Assembly (NCBI GenBank): GCA_044508835.1
Contig: JBIQHD010000007.1
Location: 62,001-126,000, forward strand
DNA from: JAKFDI01 sp044508835
GTDB taxonomy: Bacteria; Pseudomonadota; Gammaproteobacteria; Burkholderiales; Burkholderiaceae_C
Direction: 5' to 3'
DNA length: 64,000 nt
Position 1 is the stretch's first letter, and each line of letters begins with the position of its first letter. The position numbers and the translations under genes are program-made. Under the pieces are notes generated by a model. The model had not been told where the DNA came from, made no database searches, and worked only from the letters and a program-made list of their open reading frames with translations. This document shows, in pieces, positions 52,547-62,677 of the stretch.

Positions 52547-53428
52547 ATGACTCTCGCGCCGAGACAGCTCGTCCTGCTGATCCTGCTCACCCTCGCCTGG
52601 GGCATCAACTGGCCGGTCATGAAGATCGGCGTGACCGAGTACCCGCCCTTCGCCTTCCGCGCGCTGTCCATCTGGTTCGGGCTGCCCATCGTCTACGTCG
52701 CGGCGCGCGCGATGGGCCAGCCGCTGCGCATCGACCGGCGCGACTGGCCGGAGGTGGCGCGGCTCGCGCTCACCAACATGACGGTGTGGCACGTGCTGGC
52801 CATCGTGGCGATCCAGGCGCTGTCGTCGGGGCGGGCGGCGATCCTCGGCTACACCATGCCGATCTTCTCGGCGCTGTGGGGCCGCGCGCTGTTCGGCGAC
52901 CGGCTGAGCGCGCGCCAGGGCCTGGGCGTGCTCGCCGCGGCGCTCGGCGTGGCGCTGCTGCTGTGGCACGAGCTCGGCCAGATGGCCGGCCGGCCCTGGG
53001 CGGCGATGGGCATGCTGGGCGCCGCCGCCGTGTGGGCGCTGGGCACGCAGCAGCTGCGCCGCACCACGCTGCAGGTGCCGACGATCACGCTGGCGTGGTG
53101 GATGCTGGTCCTGAGCGCGCTGGTGCTCACCGTGCTCACCGCCGTGTTCGAGCGCGGCCGGTGGGCTGCGCCGACGCCTGCCGCCTGGGGCGCCATCCTC
53201 TTCAACGCGGTGGCGATCTTCGGCTTCGCGCAGCTGGCGTGGATGGTGCTCGCCCGCTCGCTGCCGCCGGCCGCCTCCACGCTGTCGGTGATGATGATCC
53301 CGGTGCTGGGCTCGGTGTCGGGCGCGCTGTGGCTGGGCGAGGCGCTGCACTGGCAGGACGCCGCCGCCGTGGTGCTGATGGGCGCGGCGATCGGCTCGGT
53401 GCTCTGGCCGCCGCGTCAGCGCCGGTAG
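52547..53428 (+). CDS. EamA/DMT-superfamily transporter
   Basis: 293 residues with ten membrane helices in two EamA repeats (LLILLTLAWGINWPVMKIG opens the first; WAMG-like MAGRPWAAMGMLGAAAVWALG the second). A likely exporter of metabolites or amino acids. The ATG at 52547 is 12 bp after the corA-like stop. Its 3' end overlaps the convergent ybeY by 13 bp. Confidence 0.88.
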   Translation: MTLAPRQLVLLILLTLAWGINWPVMKIGVTEYPPFAFRALSIWFGLPIVYVAARAMGQPLRIDRRDWPEVARLALTNMTVWHVLAIVAIQALSSGRAAILGYTMPIFSALWGRALFGDRLSARQGLGVLAAALGVALLLWHELGQMAGRPWAAMGMLGAAAVWALGTQQLRRTTLQVPTITLAWWMLVLSALVLTVLTAVFERGRWAAPTPAAWGAILFNAVAIFGFAQLAWMVLARSLPPAASTLSVMMIPVLGSVSGALWLGEALHWQDAAAVVLMGAAIGSVLWPPRQRR

Positions 53429-53859
53429 GGGTCGTCGAAACCGAGCGCGCGCAGCAGCTCGCTCTCGCGCGCCTCCATCACACGCGCGTCGGCGTCGTCC
53501 TCATGGTCGTAGCCCTGCGCATGCAGCGCGCCGTGCACCAGCAGGTGGGCGTAGTGCGCGCGCAGCGCGAGGCCCTGCGCGCGCGCCTCGTCGGCCACCA
53601 CGGGCGCGCACAGCACCAGGTCGGCCTCGACCTCGGGCTCGCGCACGTAGTCGAAGGTCAGCACGTTGGTGGCGTAGTCGCGGCCGCGGTAGTCGCGGTT
53701 GAGAGCGCGCCCCTCGTCGGCATCGACGATGCGCACCGCGATCTGCGCCGGCCGCGACAGCGCCGCGCGGAGGCACCGCGCGACGAAGTGCCGCGGCAGC
53801 TCCGCGCGGTGGCGAGCGTCCGCGAACTGCAGCGACAGCGTGAGTGCAGGGCGCGCCAT
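53416..53859 (-). CDS. ybeY: Endoribonuclease YbeY (rRNA maturation)
   Basis: 147 residues. Single-strand RNase for 16S rRNA 3' maturation and ribosome quality control. The zinc motif HGALHAQGYDHE and the strand NRDYRGRDYATNVLTFDY are diagnostic. Its ATG shares bases with the terminal CTTGAT of repeat R4 (TTGATG), so the repeat contributes the start region and no normal ribosome site is seen. Confidence 0.95.
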   Translation of the reverse strand: MARPALTLSLQFADARHRAELPRHFVARCLRAALSRPAQIAVRIVDADEGRALNRDYRGRDYATNVLTFDYVREPEVEADLVLCAPVVADEARAQGLALRAHYAHLLVHGALHAQGYDHEDDADARVMEARESELLRALGFDDPYRR

Positions 53860-53942
53860 CAAGCGAACACCGCGGATCCGGCTGCGCCGGTCCGCCGGTG
53901 TTGCCCCCTTGGAGGGGGCGCGCGCAGCGCGTAGGGGGTGGT
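53860..53942 (-). repeat. Intergenic repeat copy R4 (reverse orientation)
   Basis: Read on the minus strand it begins right after the phoH TGA with ACCACCCCCTACGCGC, then GCGCGCCCCCTCCAAGGGGG, CCGGCGGACCGGC and ATCCGCGG, ending CGCTTGAT fused to the ybeY start codon. It occupies the entire 83-bp gap between the two cotranscribed genes phoH and ybeY. Confidence 0.78.
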
Positions 53943-54908
53943 TCATTCCTCGTCGAAGCGCTCGTAGGCCTCGACGATGCGCGCCACCAGCGGATGGCGC
54001 ACCACGTCGGCCGCGGTGAAGCGCGTGTTGGCGATGCCGCGCACGCGCCGCAGCACGCGCTCGGCATGGATCAGCCCGCTCTCGGCGCCGCGCGGCAGGT
54101 CGATCTGGCTCACGTCGCCGGTGACCACGCACTTGCTGCCGAAGCCGATGCGCGTCAGGAACATCTTCATCTGCTCGGGCGTGGTGTTCTGCGCCTCGTC
54201 GAGGATGACGAAGGCATGGTTGAGCGTGCGCCCGCGCATGAAGGCGAGCGGCGCCACCTCGATCGTGCCCTTCTCGAACGCGCGGCCCACCTTCTCGAGG
54301 CCCATCAGGTCGTAGAGCGCGTCGTAGAGCGGGCGCAGGTAGGGGTCGACCTTCTGCGCCAGGTCGCCGGGCAGGAAGCCCAGTCGCTCGCCGGCCTCGA
54401 CCGCCGGGCGCGTGAGGATGATGCGCTGCACCGCGCTGCGCTCCAGCGCGTCGACGGCGCAGGCCACCGCGAGGAAGGTCTTGCCGGTGCCGGCCGGGCC
54501 GATGCCGAAGGTGATGTCGTGCGCGAGGATGTTGCGCAGGTACAGCTGCTGGTTGGGCGTGCGCCCGGCCAGGTCGTTGCGCCGCGTGCGCAGCACGACC
54601 TCGGGGGCGTCGCCCCCCTCGCCCGCCTCGTCGCGCGGCGCCGCCGAGGCACCCGAGGTGGCCTCGACCAGCGCGAGCTGGAAGGCCTCGGGCGCGATCG
54701 GGTGGCGCGCACGGTCGTAGAGCGACTGCAGCAGCACCACCGCGCGCTCGGCGTGGCCCTTGGCCCCTTCGACGCGGAAGGACTCGTTGCGCCGCGTGAT
54801 CCGCACGTCCAGCGCCGCCTCGATGTCGCGCAGGTGGCCGTCCATGCTGCCGCACAGGTGCGCGAGGCGGGTGTTGTCGAGCGGGATGAAGGCGTGGCGA
54901 AGGATCAC
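53943..54908 (-). CDS. PhoH family ATPase
   Basis: 321 residues from a GTG start. An N-terminal KH-like region (about 1-70) is followed by a P-loop ATPase: GPAGTGKT (137-144), Walker B VILDEAQNTTPEQ and VVTGDVSQIDLPRG. The phoH-ybeY pair is conserved in proteobacteria and links this protein to RNA metabolism. The insertion about 83-105 (GASAAPRDEAGEGGD) is low-complexity. Upstream 124 bp are shared with the divergent sensor kinase. Confidence 0.93.
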   Translation of the reverse strand: MILRHAFIPLDNTRLAHLCGSMDGHLRDIEAALDVRITRRNESFRVEGAKGHAERAVVLLQSLYDRARHPIAPEAFQLALVEATSGASAAPRDEAGEGGDAPEVVLRTRRNDLAGRTPNQQLYLRNILAHDITFGIGPAGTGKTFLAVACAVDALERSAVQRIILTRPAVEAGERLGFLPGDLAQKVDPYLRPLYDALYDLMGLEKVGRAFEKGTIEVAPLAFMRGRTLNHAFVILDEAQNTTPEQMKMFLTRIGFGSKCVVTGDVSQIDLPRGAESGLIHAERVLRRVRGIANTRFTAADVVRHPLVARIVEAYERFDEE

Positions 54909-55032
54909 GGAGCGGCCGGCGGCGGAGGGAGCCGCGATTGTCGCGCCAAGCGTGAACTGGCCCGCGCCGCCGGCCTTTCGCGGGCGCGCGGCGCCCCTTC
55001 GGACGCATTTGCTTACTGCACAATCGCCGCCC

Positions 55033-56874
55033 ATGCTTCTTCGCGCGCTGCTCGTCCATTGGGCCCTGCTCGCCTGCCTGGCGATCACGCCGGCGATGGC
55101 GCAGGAGGCGCCGTCGGCCTTCACGCTGACGCAGGCGCTCGCGGTCGAGAGCGACGCGCTGCGCTTCCCCGCGGACGCCGCCGCCGTCCCGACGACGCTG
55201 CCCGACGACTGGGCGCACAGCCGCCCGCGCCACGACGGCAGCGTGTGGTACCGGCTGCGCTTCGACCTGCCCGCCGGGGAAGACGGCGCCGAGCTGATGG
55301 CGCTGTACATCGAGCGCGCCTGCACCAACGTCGAGGTGCTGCTCAACGGCGAGCGCATCTTCAGCGGCGGGCGCATGCGCGAGCCGGTGACGCGCAACTG
55401 CCAGCGGCCGCAGCTCGTCACGCTGCCGCCGGCGCTGCTGCAGGCGCAGGCCAACGTGCTCGACCTGCGCGTGGTCGGCACCTCGCTGTGGCACGTGGCC
55501 TCGCGCCAGCGCGCCGGCGGGCTGTCGGCGCTGCGCATCGGCCCGCAGGCCGAGCTGGCGCCGGTCCACGCCGCGCGGCACTTCTGGCAGGTGGGCACGG
55601 TGCAGGCCGCCGCGCTGGTGCTGATGGTGTTCGGCCTGCTCATGCTCGGCCTGTACCGCACCAACCGCGGCGAGGTGTACCTCGGCTACTTCGGCGCGCT
55701 GCTGGTGTGCTGGTCGCTGCTGTCGGTGCGCGTGTGGTGGCGCGACATCGCCCTCGACTCGGACACCGTGGAGTTCCTCGTGTGCACGGCCTTCCCGGTC
55801 GCCGTCGCCTTCGCGGTGCAGTTCCTGCTGAGCTACGCCGGGCTGCGCTCGCGCATGATCGAGACGGCGCTGGCCGCGCAGTGCGTGCTGATGCCGCTCG
55901 GGCTGCTGATCGCCGGGCCGTCGCGGGTGTACCCGACGGCCGGCGCCTGGTTCGTGCTGCTGGCGCTCGAGTTGGCGGCCGCCATGGCGCTGTACCTGGT
56001 GGTCACCCGGCGCACGCGGCGGCGCGACTTCTGGCCGATGCTCTTCATCCTCGGCGGCACGCTCGTGCTGGTGCTGATCGAGCTGGCGATGCAGCAGGGG
56101 ATGGTCGTGCCGTCGAGCCTGGACATGCTGAACGTCGCCCTGCCGCTGATGCTTCTGGCCATCGGCGCGCGCCTGCTGCAGCTCTTCGCCCACGCGCTCG
56201 AGGCCGCCGAGGCCGGCCGCCGCACCCTGGAGACCCGCGTCAAGCAGGCCACGGCCGAGATCGAGCGCAGCTTCGCCGAGATGTCGGAGATGCGCATCGA
56301 GCAGGTGACGCAGGCCGAGCGCAAGCGCATCGCCGCCGACCTGCACGACGACCTCGGCGCCAAGCTGCTGACCATCGTGCACACCAGCGAGAGCGAGCGC
56401 ATCTCCACGCTCGCGCGCGAGGCGCTGGAGGAGATGCGCCTGTCGGTGCGCGGCCTGAGCGGGCGCCCGGTGCGGCTGGCCGACGCCCTGGCCGACTGGC
56501 GCGCCGAGACCGTCTCGCGCCTGGGGCAGGCCAACATCGAGGCCGAGTGGCGCGGCCCGGCCGAGGAGATCGAGCAGCTGCTGCCGGCGCGCACCTTCGT
56601 GCAGACCACGCGCGTGCTGCGCGAGGCGGTGAGCAACATCATCAAGCACAGCGGCGCCTCGCACTGCACCGTCAGCGCGCACGTGAGCGCGCGCGAGTTC
56701 GGCGTGACCGTGCAGGACAACGGCGGCGGCATCCCGCTGGAGCTCGACGGCCGCCTCGACCGCGGCCACGGCATGGCCAGCATGAAGCACCGCGCCAAGC
56801 AGCTGCAGGGCCAGTGCCTCGTCGAGTCGGCCCCCGGCTACGGCACCGTGATAAGGCTCACGCTGCCCCTCTGA
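55033..56874 (+). CDS. Membrane sensor histidine kinase, 7TM/DISM-like, HisKA_3 (NarL type)
   Basis: 613 residues: signal peptide (cleaved near residue 22), an extracytoplasmic beta-rich DISM-like domain (about 30-180), seven or so membrane helices (about 190-395), a coiled coil, the dimerisation box AERKRIAADLHDDLGAKLL with phospho-acceptor His438, and a GHKL ATPase domain (REAVSNIIKHSGA; QDNGGGIP; GHGMASMKHRAKQL). CACAAT lies 8 bp before the ATG, with no ribosome site. Partner of the response regulator 76 bp downstream. The stimulus is unknown; DISM domains often bind carbohydrate-like ligands. Confidence 0.9.
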   Translation: MLLRALLVHWALLACLAITPAMAQEAPSAFTLTQALAVESDALRFPADAAAVPTTLPDDWAHSRPRHDGSVWYRLRFDLPAGEDGAELMALYIERACTNVEVLLNGERIFSGGRMREPVTRNCQRPQLVTLPPALLQAQANVLDLRVVGTSLWHVASRQRAGGLSALRIGPQAELAPVHAARHFWQVGTVQAAALVLMVFGLLMLGLYRTNRGEVYLGYFGALLVCWSLLSVRVWWRDIALDSDTVEFLVCTAFPVAVAFAVQFLLSYAGLRSRMIETALAAQCVLMPLGLLIAGPSRVYPTAGAWFVLLALELAAAMALYLVVTRRTRRRDFWPMLFILGGTLVLVLIELAMQQGMVVPSSLDMLNVALPLMLLAIGARLLQLFAHALEAAEAGRRTLETRVKQATAEIERSFAEMSEMRIEQVTQAERKRIAADLHDDLGAKLLTIVHTSESERISTLAREALEEMRLSVRGLSGRPVRLADALADWRAETVSRLGQANIEAEWRGPAEEIEQLLPARTFVQTTRVLREAVSNIIKHSGASHCTVSAHVSAREFGVTVQDNGGGIPLELDGRLDRGHGMASMKHRAKQLQGQCLVESAPGYGTVIRLTLPL

Positions 56875-56950
56875 TCCGGCACCGCAGCGTGCGCACACGT
56901 CGTTTCCGGAAGTTACGATCAGCGGGTCATCCGCTTCATCGGCCCCGGCC

Positions 56951-57601
56951 ATGACGAACATCCTGCTCCTCGAAGACCTGCCCGAGATCCGCGCCTGGAT
57001 GAAGGCGCTGGTGCTCCAGGTCTTTCCGCAATCGCTGATCTCGGAAGCCGCGCGGGTGCACGACGCGCGCGAGCTGATCACGGCGGTGCGCTTCGACCTC
57101 GCGCTGGTGGACCTGGGCCTGCCCGACGGCTCCGGCGTCGACGTGGTGGCGGCGCTGCGCGAGTCGCAGCCCGAGGCGCAGTCGGTGGTGGTGACCATCC
57201 ACGACGACGACGACCACCTCTTTCCCGCGCTGCAGGCCGGCGCCTTCGGCTACCTGCTCAAGGAGCAGCCGCGCGACCAGATCGCCGAACAGCTCAAGCG
57301 CATGAGCCAGGGCGAGCCGCCGCTGTCGCCGTCGATCGCGCGGCGGGTGCTGGCGCACTTCGCGGCGCAGAACTCGTGGTCGCGGCCGCAGAACCTGCCG
57401 CACGTCTCGCTCACCGAGCGCGAGAACGAGGTGCTGCTGCGCGTGGCCAAGGGCTTCACGCTGCCGGAGATCGGCGTGCAGCTGAACCTTTCGCGCCACA
57501 CCATCGCCGACTACGTCAAGCAGATCTACCGCAAGCTGAACGTCAGCTCGCGCGCCGAGGCTGCGCTGGAAGCGCAGCGCCTGGGCCTCTTCCGCCGCTG
57601 A
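56951..57601 (+). CDS. NarL/LuxR-type response regulator
   Basis: 216 residues. The receiver domain has the acidic pair near 8-9, phospho-acceptor Asp54 (LALVDLGLPDGSG), Thr in VVVTIHDDDDH and Lys in GYLLKEQ. A LuxR-type helix-turn-helix occupies about 150-210 (LTEREN EVLLRVAKGFTLPEI; HTIADYVKQIYRKLNV). Cognate of the kinase upstream. Confidence 0.92.
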   Translation: MTNILLLEDLPEIRAWMKALVLQVFPQSLISEAARVHDARELITAVRFDLALVDLGLPDGSGVDVVAALRESQPEAQSVVVTIHDDDDHLFPALQAGAFGYLLKEQPRDQIAEQLKRMSQGEPPLSPSIARRVLAHFAAQNSWSRPQNLPHVSLTERENEVLLRVAKGFTLPEIGVQLNLSRHTIADYVKQIYRKLNVSSRAEAALEAQRLGLFRR

Positions 57602-57634
57602 TCGGCGCAGTGGCCGGGCCGTAACATCCCGGCC

Positions 57635-58207
57635 ATGATCGGACGACTCACCGGCACCCTGGCGGAGAAATCCCCGCCGCAGCTGCTCATCGACTGCCAC
57701 GGCGTCGGCTACGAGGTCGACGTGCCGATGAGCACCTTCTACAACCTGCCGGGCCTGGGCGAGCGCGTCACGCTGCTCACCCATTTCGTGGTGCGCGAGG
57801 ACGCGCAGGTGCTGTTCGGCTTTCTCACGCACGACGAGCGCGCGGCCTTCCGCCAGCTCGTGAAGATCTCGGGCGTGGGGCCGCGCACGGCGCTGGCCAT
57901 CCTGTCGGGCCTGAGCGTCGCCGAGCTCGCGCAGGCGGTCAGCCTGCAGGAAAGCGGGCGCCTCGTGAAGGTGCCCGGCATCGGCAAGAAGACCGCCGAG
58001 CGGCTGCTGCTGGAGCTCAGAGGCAAGCTGAGCGACGCCGTCGCCCGCCCCGCCGCGGCGGCGAACGACGCGCAGGCCGACATCCTGCAGGCGCTGGTGG
58101 CGCTCGGCTACAGCGACCGCGAGGCCGCCGCCGCGCTCAAGACCCTGCCGCCCGACGCGGGCGTGAGCGAGGGCATCAAGCACGCGCTCAAGTCGCTGGC
58201 GCGCTGA
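57635..58207 (+). CDS. ruvA: Holliday junction DNA helicase subunit RuvA
   Basis: 190 residues. The tetrameric junction-binding subunit: OB-fold start MIGRLTGTLAEKSPPQ, two helix-hairpin-helix motifs (LVKISGVGPRTALAIL; LVKVPGIGKKTAERLLLEL) and the C-terminal RuvB-binding domain after a flexible Ala-rich linker. TAACAT ends 7 bp before the ATG and there is no ribosome site. ruvB lies about 1 kb further on, beyond two minus-strand genes. Confidence 0.96.
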   Translation: MIGRLTGTLAEKSPPQLLIDCHGVGYEVDVPMSTFYNLPGLGERVTLLTHFVVREDAQVLFGFLTHDERAAFRQLVKISGVGPRTALAILSGLSVAELAQAVSLQESGRLVKVPGIGKKTAERLLLELRGKLSDAVARPAAAANDAQADILQALVALGYSDREAAAALKTLPPDAGVSEGIKHALKSLAR

Positions 58208-58219
58208 GGCGCCGGGCGC

Positions 58220-58690
58220 TCAGTGCTTGTGATGCGCCGCCGGCTGGGCGGCCGCCTTCTCCACCACCACCTCGACGGCCACCTCGCCGGCCTTCTCGAA
58301 CCGGAGCGTCATCGGGAAGCGCTCACCCTCCTTCAGTGGCGCCTTCAGGCCGACGAACATGATGTGCAGGCCGCCCGGCCTGAGCTCGACGGTCTGGCCG
58401 GCGGGCACGTCGATGGCGTCGACCTGGCGCATGCGCATCACGTCGCCTTCCATCTTCATGACGTGCAGTTCGACCGCGGTGGACACGTCCGCGGCGGCCG
58501 ACAGCAGGCGGTCGGCGTCGCCCTTGTTCGTGAGCTTCAGGAAGCCGCCGCCGGTGGGCTGGCCGGGCGCCGTGGCGCGCGCGTACGGGTGGCCGATGTC
58601 GATGGCGCCGATCTTGTAGCCGTGGGCGTGCACCGCCGCCGAGGCGGCAGCGACCACGAGGGCGGCGAACAGGCGTTGCAGGGAGATCAT
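58220..58690 (-). CDS. Periplasmic copper chaperone PCu(A)C
   Basis: 156 residues with a signal peptide cleaved near residue 22 (AVHA-HGYK). The copper motif H(M)X10MX21HXM is seen as ELHVMKMEGDVMRMR plus GGLHIMFVGL. The C-terminus is His-rich (AAHHKH). It supplies Cu(I) to cytochrome oxidase CuA. AAGG precedes the ATG by 9 bp. A DUF2946 gene lies upstream on the same strand. Confidence 0.9.
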   Translation of the reverse strand: MISLQRLFAALVVAAASAAVHAHGYKIGAIDIGHPYARATAPGQPTGGGFLKLTNKGDADRLLSAAADVSTAVELHVMKMEGDVMRMRQVDAIDVPAGQTVELRPGGLHIMFVGLKAPLKEGERFPMTLRFEKAGEVAVEVVVEKAAAQPAAHHKH

Positions 58691-58796
58691 GGGAAGCATC
58701 CTTCGGGAAAAGCGTGGGGCGGCCGGGAGGCGCGCGCGATCGAGGCGGAACGCACCGGCATGCGCGAGCGTGTCGCGGGCCGGCGCGGGTGTCGGA

Positions 58797-59174
58797 TCAG
58801 ATCGACCGGGGCGGGGCGCGCGGCTGCGCCCGGGTCCACGCGAAGAGCGGGTGCGGGGCGTGGAGGAAGGCCCGCGGCAGCGCCTGGCCGCCCGGCGCCG
58901 CGGCCGGCACGCCGGCCTGCGCGGGCGGCAGGCCGGGCGCGTGGGCCGTCTGCGTGCACAGCGGGCAGTGCTCCAGGTGCAGCACCGCGCCGGATTCGTC
59001 GCCGCCGGCGGGTGACGGCGCGTCCAGGCCGAGCGTGGAGCAGATCTCCGAGCCCGGCTCCGGCGCGGAGCCGGCGGCCAGCGCGTGCGACACGCTCGGC
59101 GCCAGCGCCAGCGCCGCCATCGCCCACAGGGCGATCCAGCTGAACAGGCGAAGGCGGCGGCGCAGTGGAAGCAC
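58797..59174 (-). CDS. DUF2946 family protein, secreted, Cys/His-containing
   Basis: 125 residues from a GTG start; no ATG fits. The N-terminal hydrophobic signal (LFSWIALWAMAALALAPSVSHALA) is followed by a short domain with HLEHCPLCTQTAH, the family motif likely to bind copper. A TAGACT hexamer ends 7 bp before the GTG with no ribosome site, suggesting a leaderless mRNA. Probably works with the PCu(A)C chaperone 106 bp downstream. Confidence 0.8.
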   Translation of the reverse strand: MLPLRRRLRLFSWIALWAMAALALAPSVSHALAAGSAPEPGSEICSTLGLDAPSPAGGDESGAVLHLEHCPLCTQTAHAPGLPPAQAGVPAAAPGGQALPRAFLHAPHPLFAWTRAQPRAPPRSI

Positions 59175-59238
59175 GGACGCCAGTCTAGCAACGCCCCGGC
59201 GGCGCGGACGCCGGGCGGCGCGTCTCCATAATGAGCCC

Positions 59239-60294
<1,056 letters not shown>

Positions 60295-60379
60295 CCCACC
60301 CCCTACGCGCTTCGCGCGCCCCCTCAAGGGGGCAACGCCGGCGGACCGGCAAAGCCGGCTCCGCGGCATTCGCTTGATC
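60295..60379 (+). repeat. Intergenic repeat copy R5
   Basis: Begins immediately after the ruvB TGA with CCCACCCCCTACGCGC, GCGCGCCCCCTCAAGGGGG, CGCCGGCGGACCGGCAAAGCCGG, CTCCGCGG and ends CGCTTGAT. Convergent with the sterol-desaturase-family gene. It most resembles R4 at its 5' end and R3 at its core. Confidence 0.8.
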
Positions 60380-60403
60380 GTCGGATCGCAACTCAGTGCG
60401 AGG

Positions 60404-61501
60404 TCATGCCGAAACCTGCCGCCCGGTCACGGCCGCCGCACGCGGCGTGCACACCGCGCCGACCGCCCACAGCCCCGCCACGATGGCCGCGGCCGCGCCC
60501 GCCTGCTGCGCCAGGCTGAGCGTGTGGGCGTTCCATAGCAGCGCCGCGGTGGCGGCGAGCAGCCCCGCGAAAAGCAGGCCCGCCGTCCATGCCGCGGCGC
60601 GGCCGATCGGCGGGTCGTAGCGCTGCACGGCGCGCAGGTCGAAGGCCGGCTTGGGAAAGCGCGCCGCCACGTCGGCCGGGCGCCAGCCGGGCGGCATGAC
60701 CCACACGCGCAGCTTGTCGATCCAGCGCCCGGCGTGCCATGCATCGTGCGCGAGGTCGGCATAGACCTGCAGGTTGGCCCACAGCGGGTTCCAGCTGCGC
60801 AGCGGGCTGCGCGTGCCGTAGACGCAGGGCTCGGCGTCGTCCTCGGGCTCGAAGCTGCCGAAGAGCCGGTCCCAGACGATGAGGATGCCGCCGTAGTTGC
60901 GGTCGAGGTACCTGTCGTTCACCGCGTGGTGCACGCGGTGGTTGCTGGGCGCGCAGAACCAGCGGTCGAACCAGCCGAGGCGGCCGATCTGCTGCGTGTG
61001 CACCCAGTACTGGTAGAGCAGGTCGATGAGCGCGACGATGCCGAAGACCAGCGGCGGGAAGCCCAGCACCGCCATCGGCAGGTAGAAGAGCCAGCCGAAC
61101 AGGAAGCCGCTGCTCGTCTGGCGCAGCGCGGTGGAGAGGTTGTAGTCCTCGCTCTGGTGGTGCACCGCATGCGCGGCCCAGAGCACCGCCACCGTGTGGC
61201 CGAGGCGGTGGTGCCAGTAGTAGCACAGGTCGTAGAGCACCAGGCCCGCCACCCACACCCACCAGGCGTCGGCCGGCAGCCGCACGAGCGCCACGTGCTG
61301 GTGCACGACGGTGTAGATGCCGGCCGTCATCAGCACGGTGAACACGCCGACGATCTGGCTCATGATGCCCAGGCCGATGCTGTTCAGCGCGTCGCTCAGG
61401 CGGTAGGTGTTGCGCCCGCGCTTCAGGCCGACGAGGAGCTCGACGCCGATCAGCAGCAGGAAGATCGGGGTGGCGAGAACGATGATCTGGGGGCCGGTCA
61501 T
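60404..61501 (-). CDS. Sterol desaturase/fatty acid hydroxylase family protein
   Basis: 365 residues with about six hydrophobic segments. The di-iron His clusters are WHHRLGH, HAVHHQSE and NHRVHH, as in the integral-membrane hydroxylases. The C-terminal ~70 residues add two helices. Probable lipid hydroxylase or desaturase; the substrate is unknown (sterols are unlikely in this group). GATGAT ends 6 bp before the ATG. Confidence 0.88.
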   Translation of the reverse strand: MTGPQIIVLATPIFLLLIGVELLVGLKRGRNTYRLSDALNSIGLGIMSQIVGVFTVLMTAGIYTVVHQHVALVRLPADAWWVWVAGLVLYDLCYYWHHRLGHTVAVLWAAHAVHHQSEDYNLSTALRQTSSGFLFGWLFYLPMAVLGFPPLVFGIVALIDLLYQYWVHTQQIGRLGWFDRWFCAPSNHRVHHAVNDRYLDRNYGGILIVWDRLFGSFEPEDDAEPCVYGTRSPLRSWNPLWANLQVYADLAHDAWHAGRWIDKLRVWVMPPGWRPADVAARFPKPAFDLRAVQRYDPPIGRAAAWTAGLLFAGLLAATAALLWNAHTLSLAQQAGAAAAIVAGLWAVGAVCTPRAAAVTGRQVSA

Positions 61502-61564
61502 GGCCGCATCATCGCGCCGAAGCCGCGGCGGCAGAAGCGGCGCTTTCCCGGAACCCCGCGGGCC

Positions 61565-62677
61565 TCAGCGCACGCCGCCGCGCGCGTCCACCGGCCAGAC
61601 CGCCTCGACCCGGCCCTGCCCCAGGCCGCCGCGCACGGCGACGTAGTGGTCGTGCAGGTTGACCGTCGGGTCGCAGTGGCCGGGCACCAGCCACACGGTC
61701 TCGCCGAGCGCCGGCAGCTCGTCGCCCGCGCTGCGCAGGATGCCGTGCTCGTCGCCGCCGTTGGCGAACTCGAGCCGGCGCCGCCACACCTGCGGCAGGC
61801 CGGAGTCGATGGCATGCGACTTGTGGCCGGCGTCCACCACCGCATGCGCCTGGCCGCGGCTCATCACCTGCGCCTTGACGAAGAGCGCCTGCTCGAAGGC
61901 CGGTGCGCCGCCGCCGAGGTCGTTGGCGGCGTAGTCGCGGTCCATGAAGACGTAGCTGCCGGGCTGGATCTCGCCGTGCACGCCGCCCGTGGCCTCGAAG
62001 GCGAAGCTGCCGGTGCCGCCGCCGGTGACGAGCGGGCAGTCGAGGCCGGCGGCCGTGACGCTGGCCTGGGCGGCGCGCGCCAGCGCCACGGCGTGCCGGA
62101 TCGCCGCCTCGCGCTCGGCCACGGCGCGCAGGTGCTGGGCCCGGCCATGGTAGGCCTGCAGCCCGGCGAAGCGCAGGCCGTGCGACACCACCTGCTGCGC
62201 CAGCGTGCCGGCGGCGGTGGGCGCCACGCCGCAGCGGCCGTGGCCGACGTCGACCTCCACGAACACGCCGAGCGAGGTGCCGGCCGCCTTCAGCGCGGTG
62301 GCCAGCCGCTCGATGCCGAGCGGGGAGTCGACCGCCACGGCGAGCGCCGCGCGCCCGGCCAGGGCCGCGAGCCGCGCCAGCTTGCGCTCGTCGACGATCT
62401 CGTTGCTGAGGTAGAGGTCGGCGATGCCGGCATCGGCCAGCGCCTCGGCCTCGCCGAGCTTCTGCACGCACACGCCCACGGCGCCGGCGGCCATCTGCAG
62501 CCGCGCGATGGCCGCGCTCTTGTGCGTCTTGGCATGCGGGCGCAGGCGCAGGCCGTGGCGCCGCGCGTAGTCGGCCATGCGCTCGATGTTGCGCTCCAGC
62601 GCGTCCAGGTCGACCACCAGCGCCGGCGTGTCGATCGTGCCGACCGCATCGCCCACGCTGGCCGGCACACCGCTCAC
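61565..62677 (-). CDS. DSD1-type PLP enzyme (D-threonine aldolase/D-serine dehydratase-like)
   Basis: 370 residues from a GTG at 62677 with GAGG upstream. Alanine-racemase-like fold: PLP lysine in RPHAKTHKSAAIA, with TPALVVDLDALERNIERMADYA at the start. The metal pair His-Cys of D-serine dehydratases is in VPGHCDPTVNLHD. It breaks down D-threonine or D-serine, or a hydroxy-aspartate. The start overlaps the phosphatase stop by 4 bp (GTGA). Confidence 0.88.
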   Translation of the reverse strand: MSGVPASVGDAVGTIDTPALVVDLDALERNIERMADYARRHGLRLRPHAKTHKSAAIARLQMAAGAVGVCVQKLGEAEALADAGIADLYLSNEIVDERKLARLAALAGRAALAVAVDSPLGIERLATALKAAGTSLGVFVEVDVGHGRCGVAPTAAGTLAQQVVSHGLRFAGLQAYHGRAQHLRAVAEREAAIRHAVALARAAQASVTAAGLDCPLVTGGGTGSFAFEATGGVHGEIQPGSYVFMDRDYAANDLGGGAPAFEQALFVKAQVMSRGQAHAVVDAGHKSHAIDSGLPQVWRRRLEFANGGDEHGILRSAGDELPALGETVWLVPGHCDPTVNLHDHYVAVRGGLGQGRVEAVWPVDARGGVR

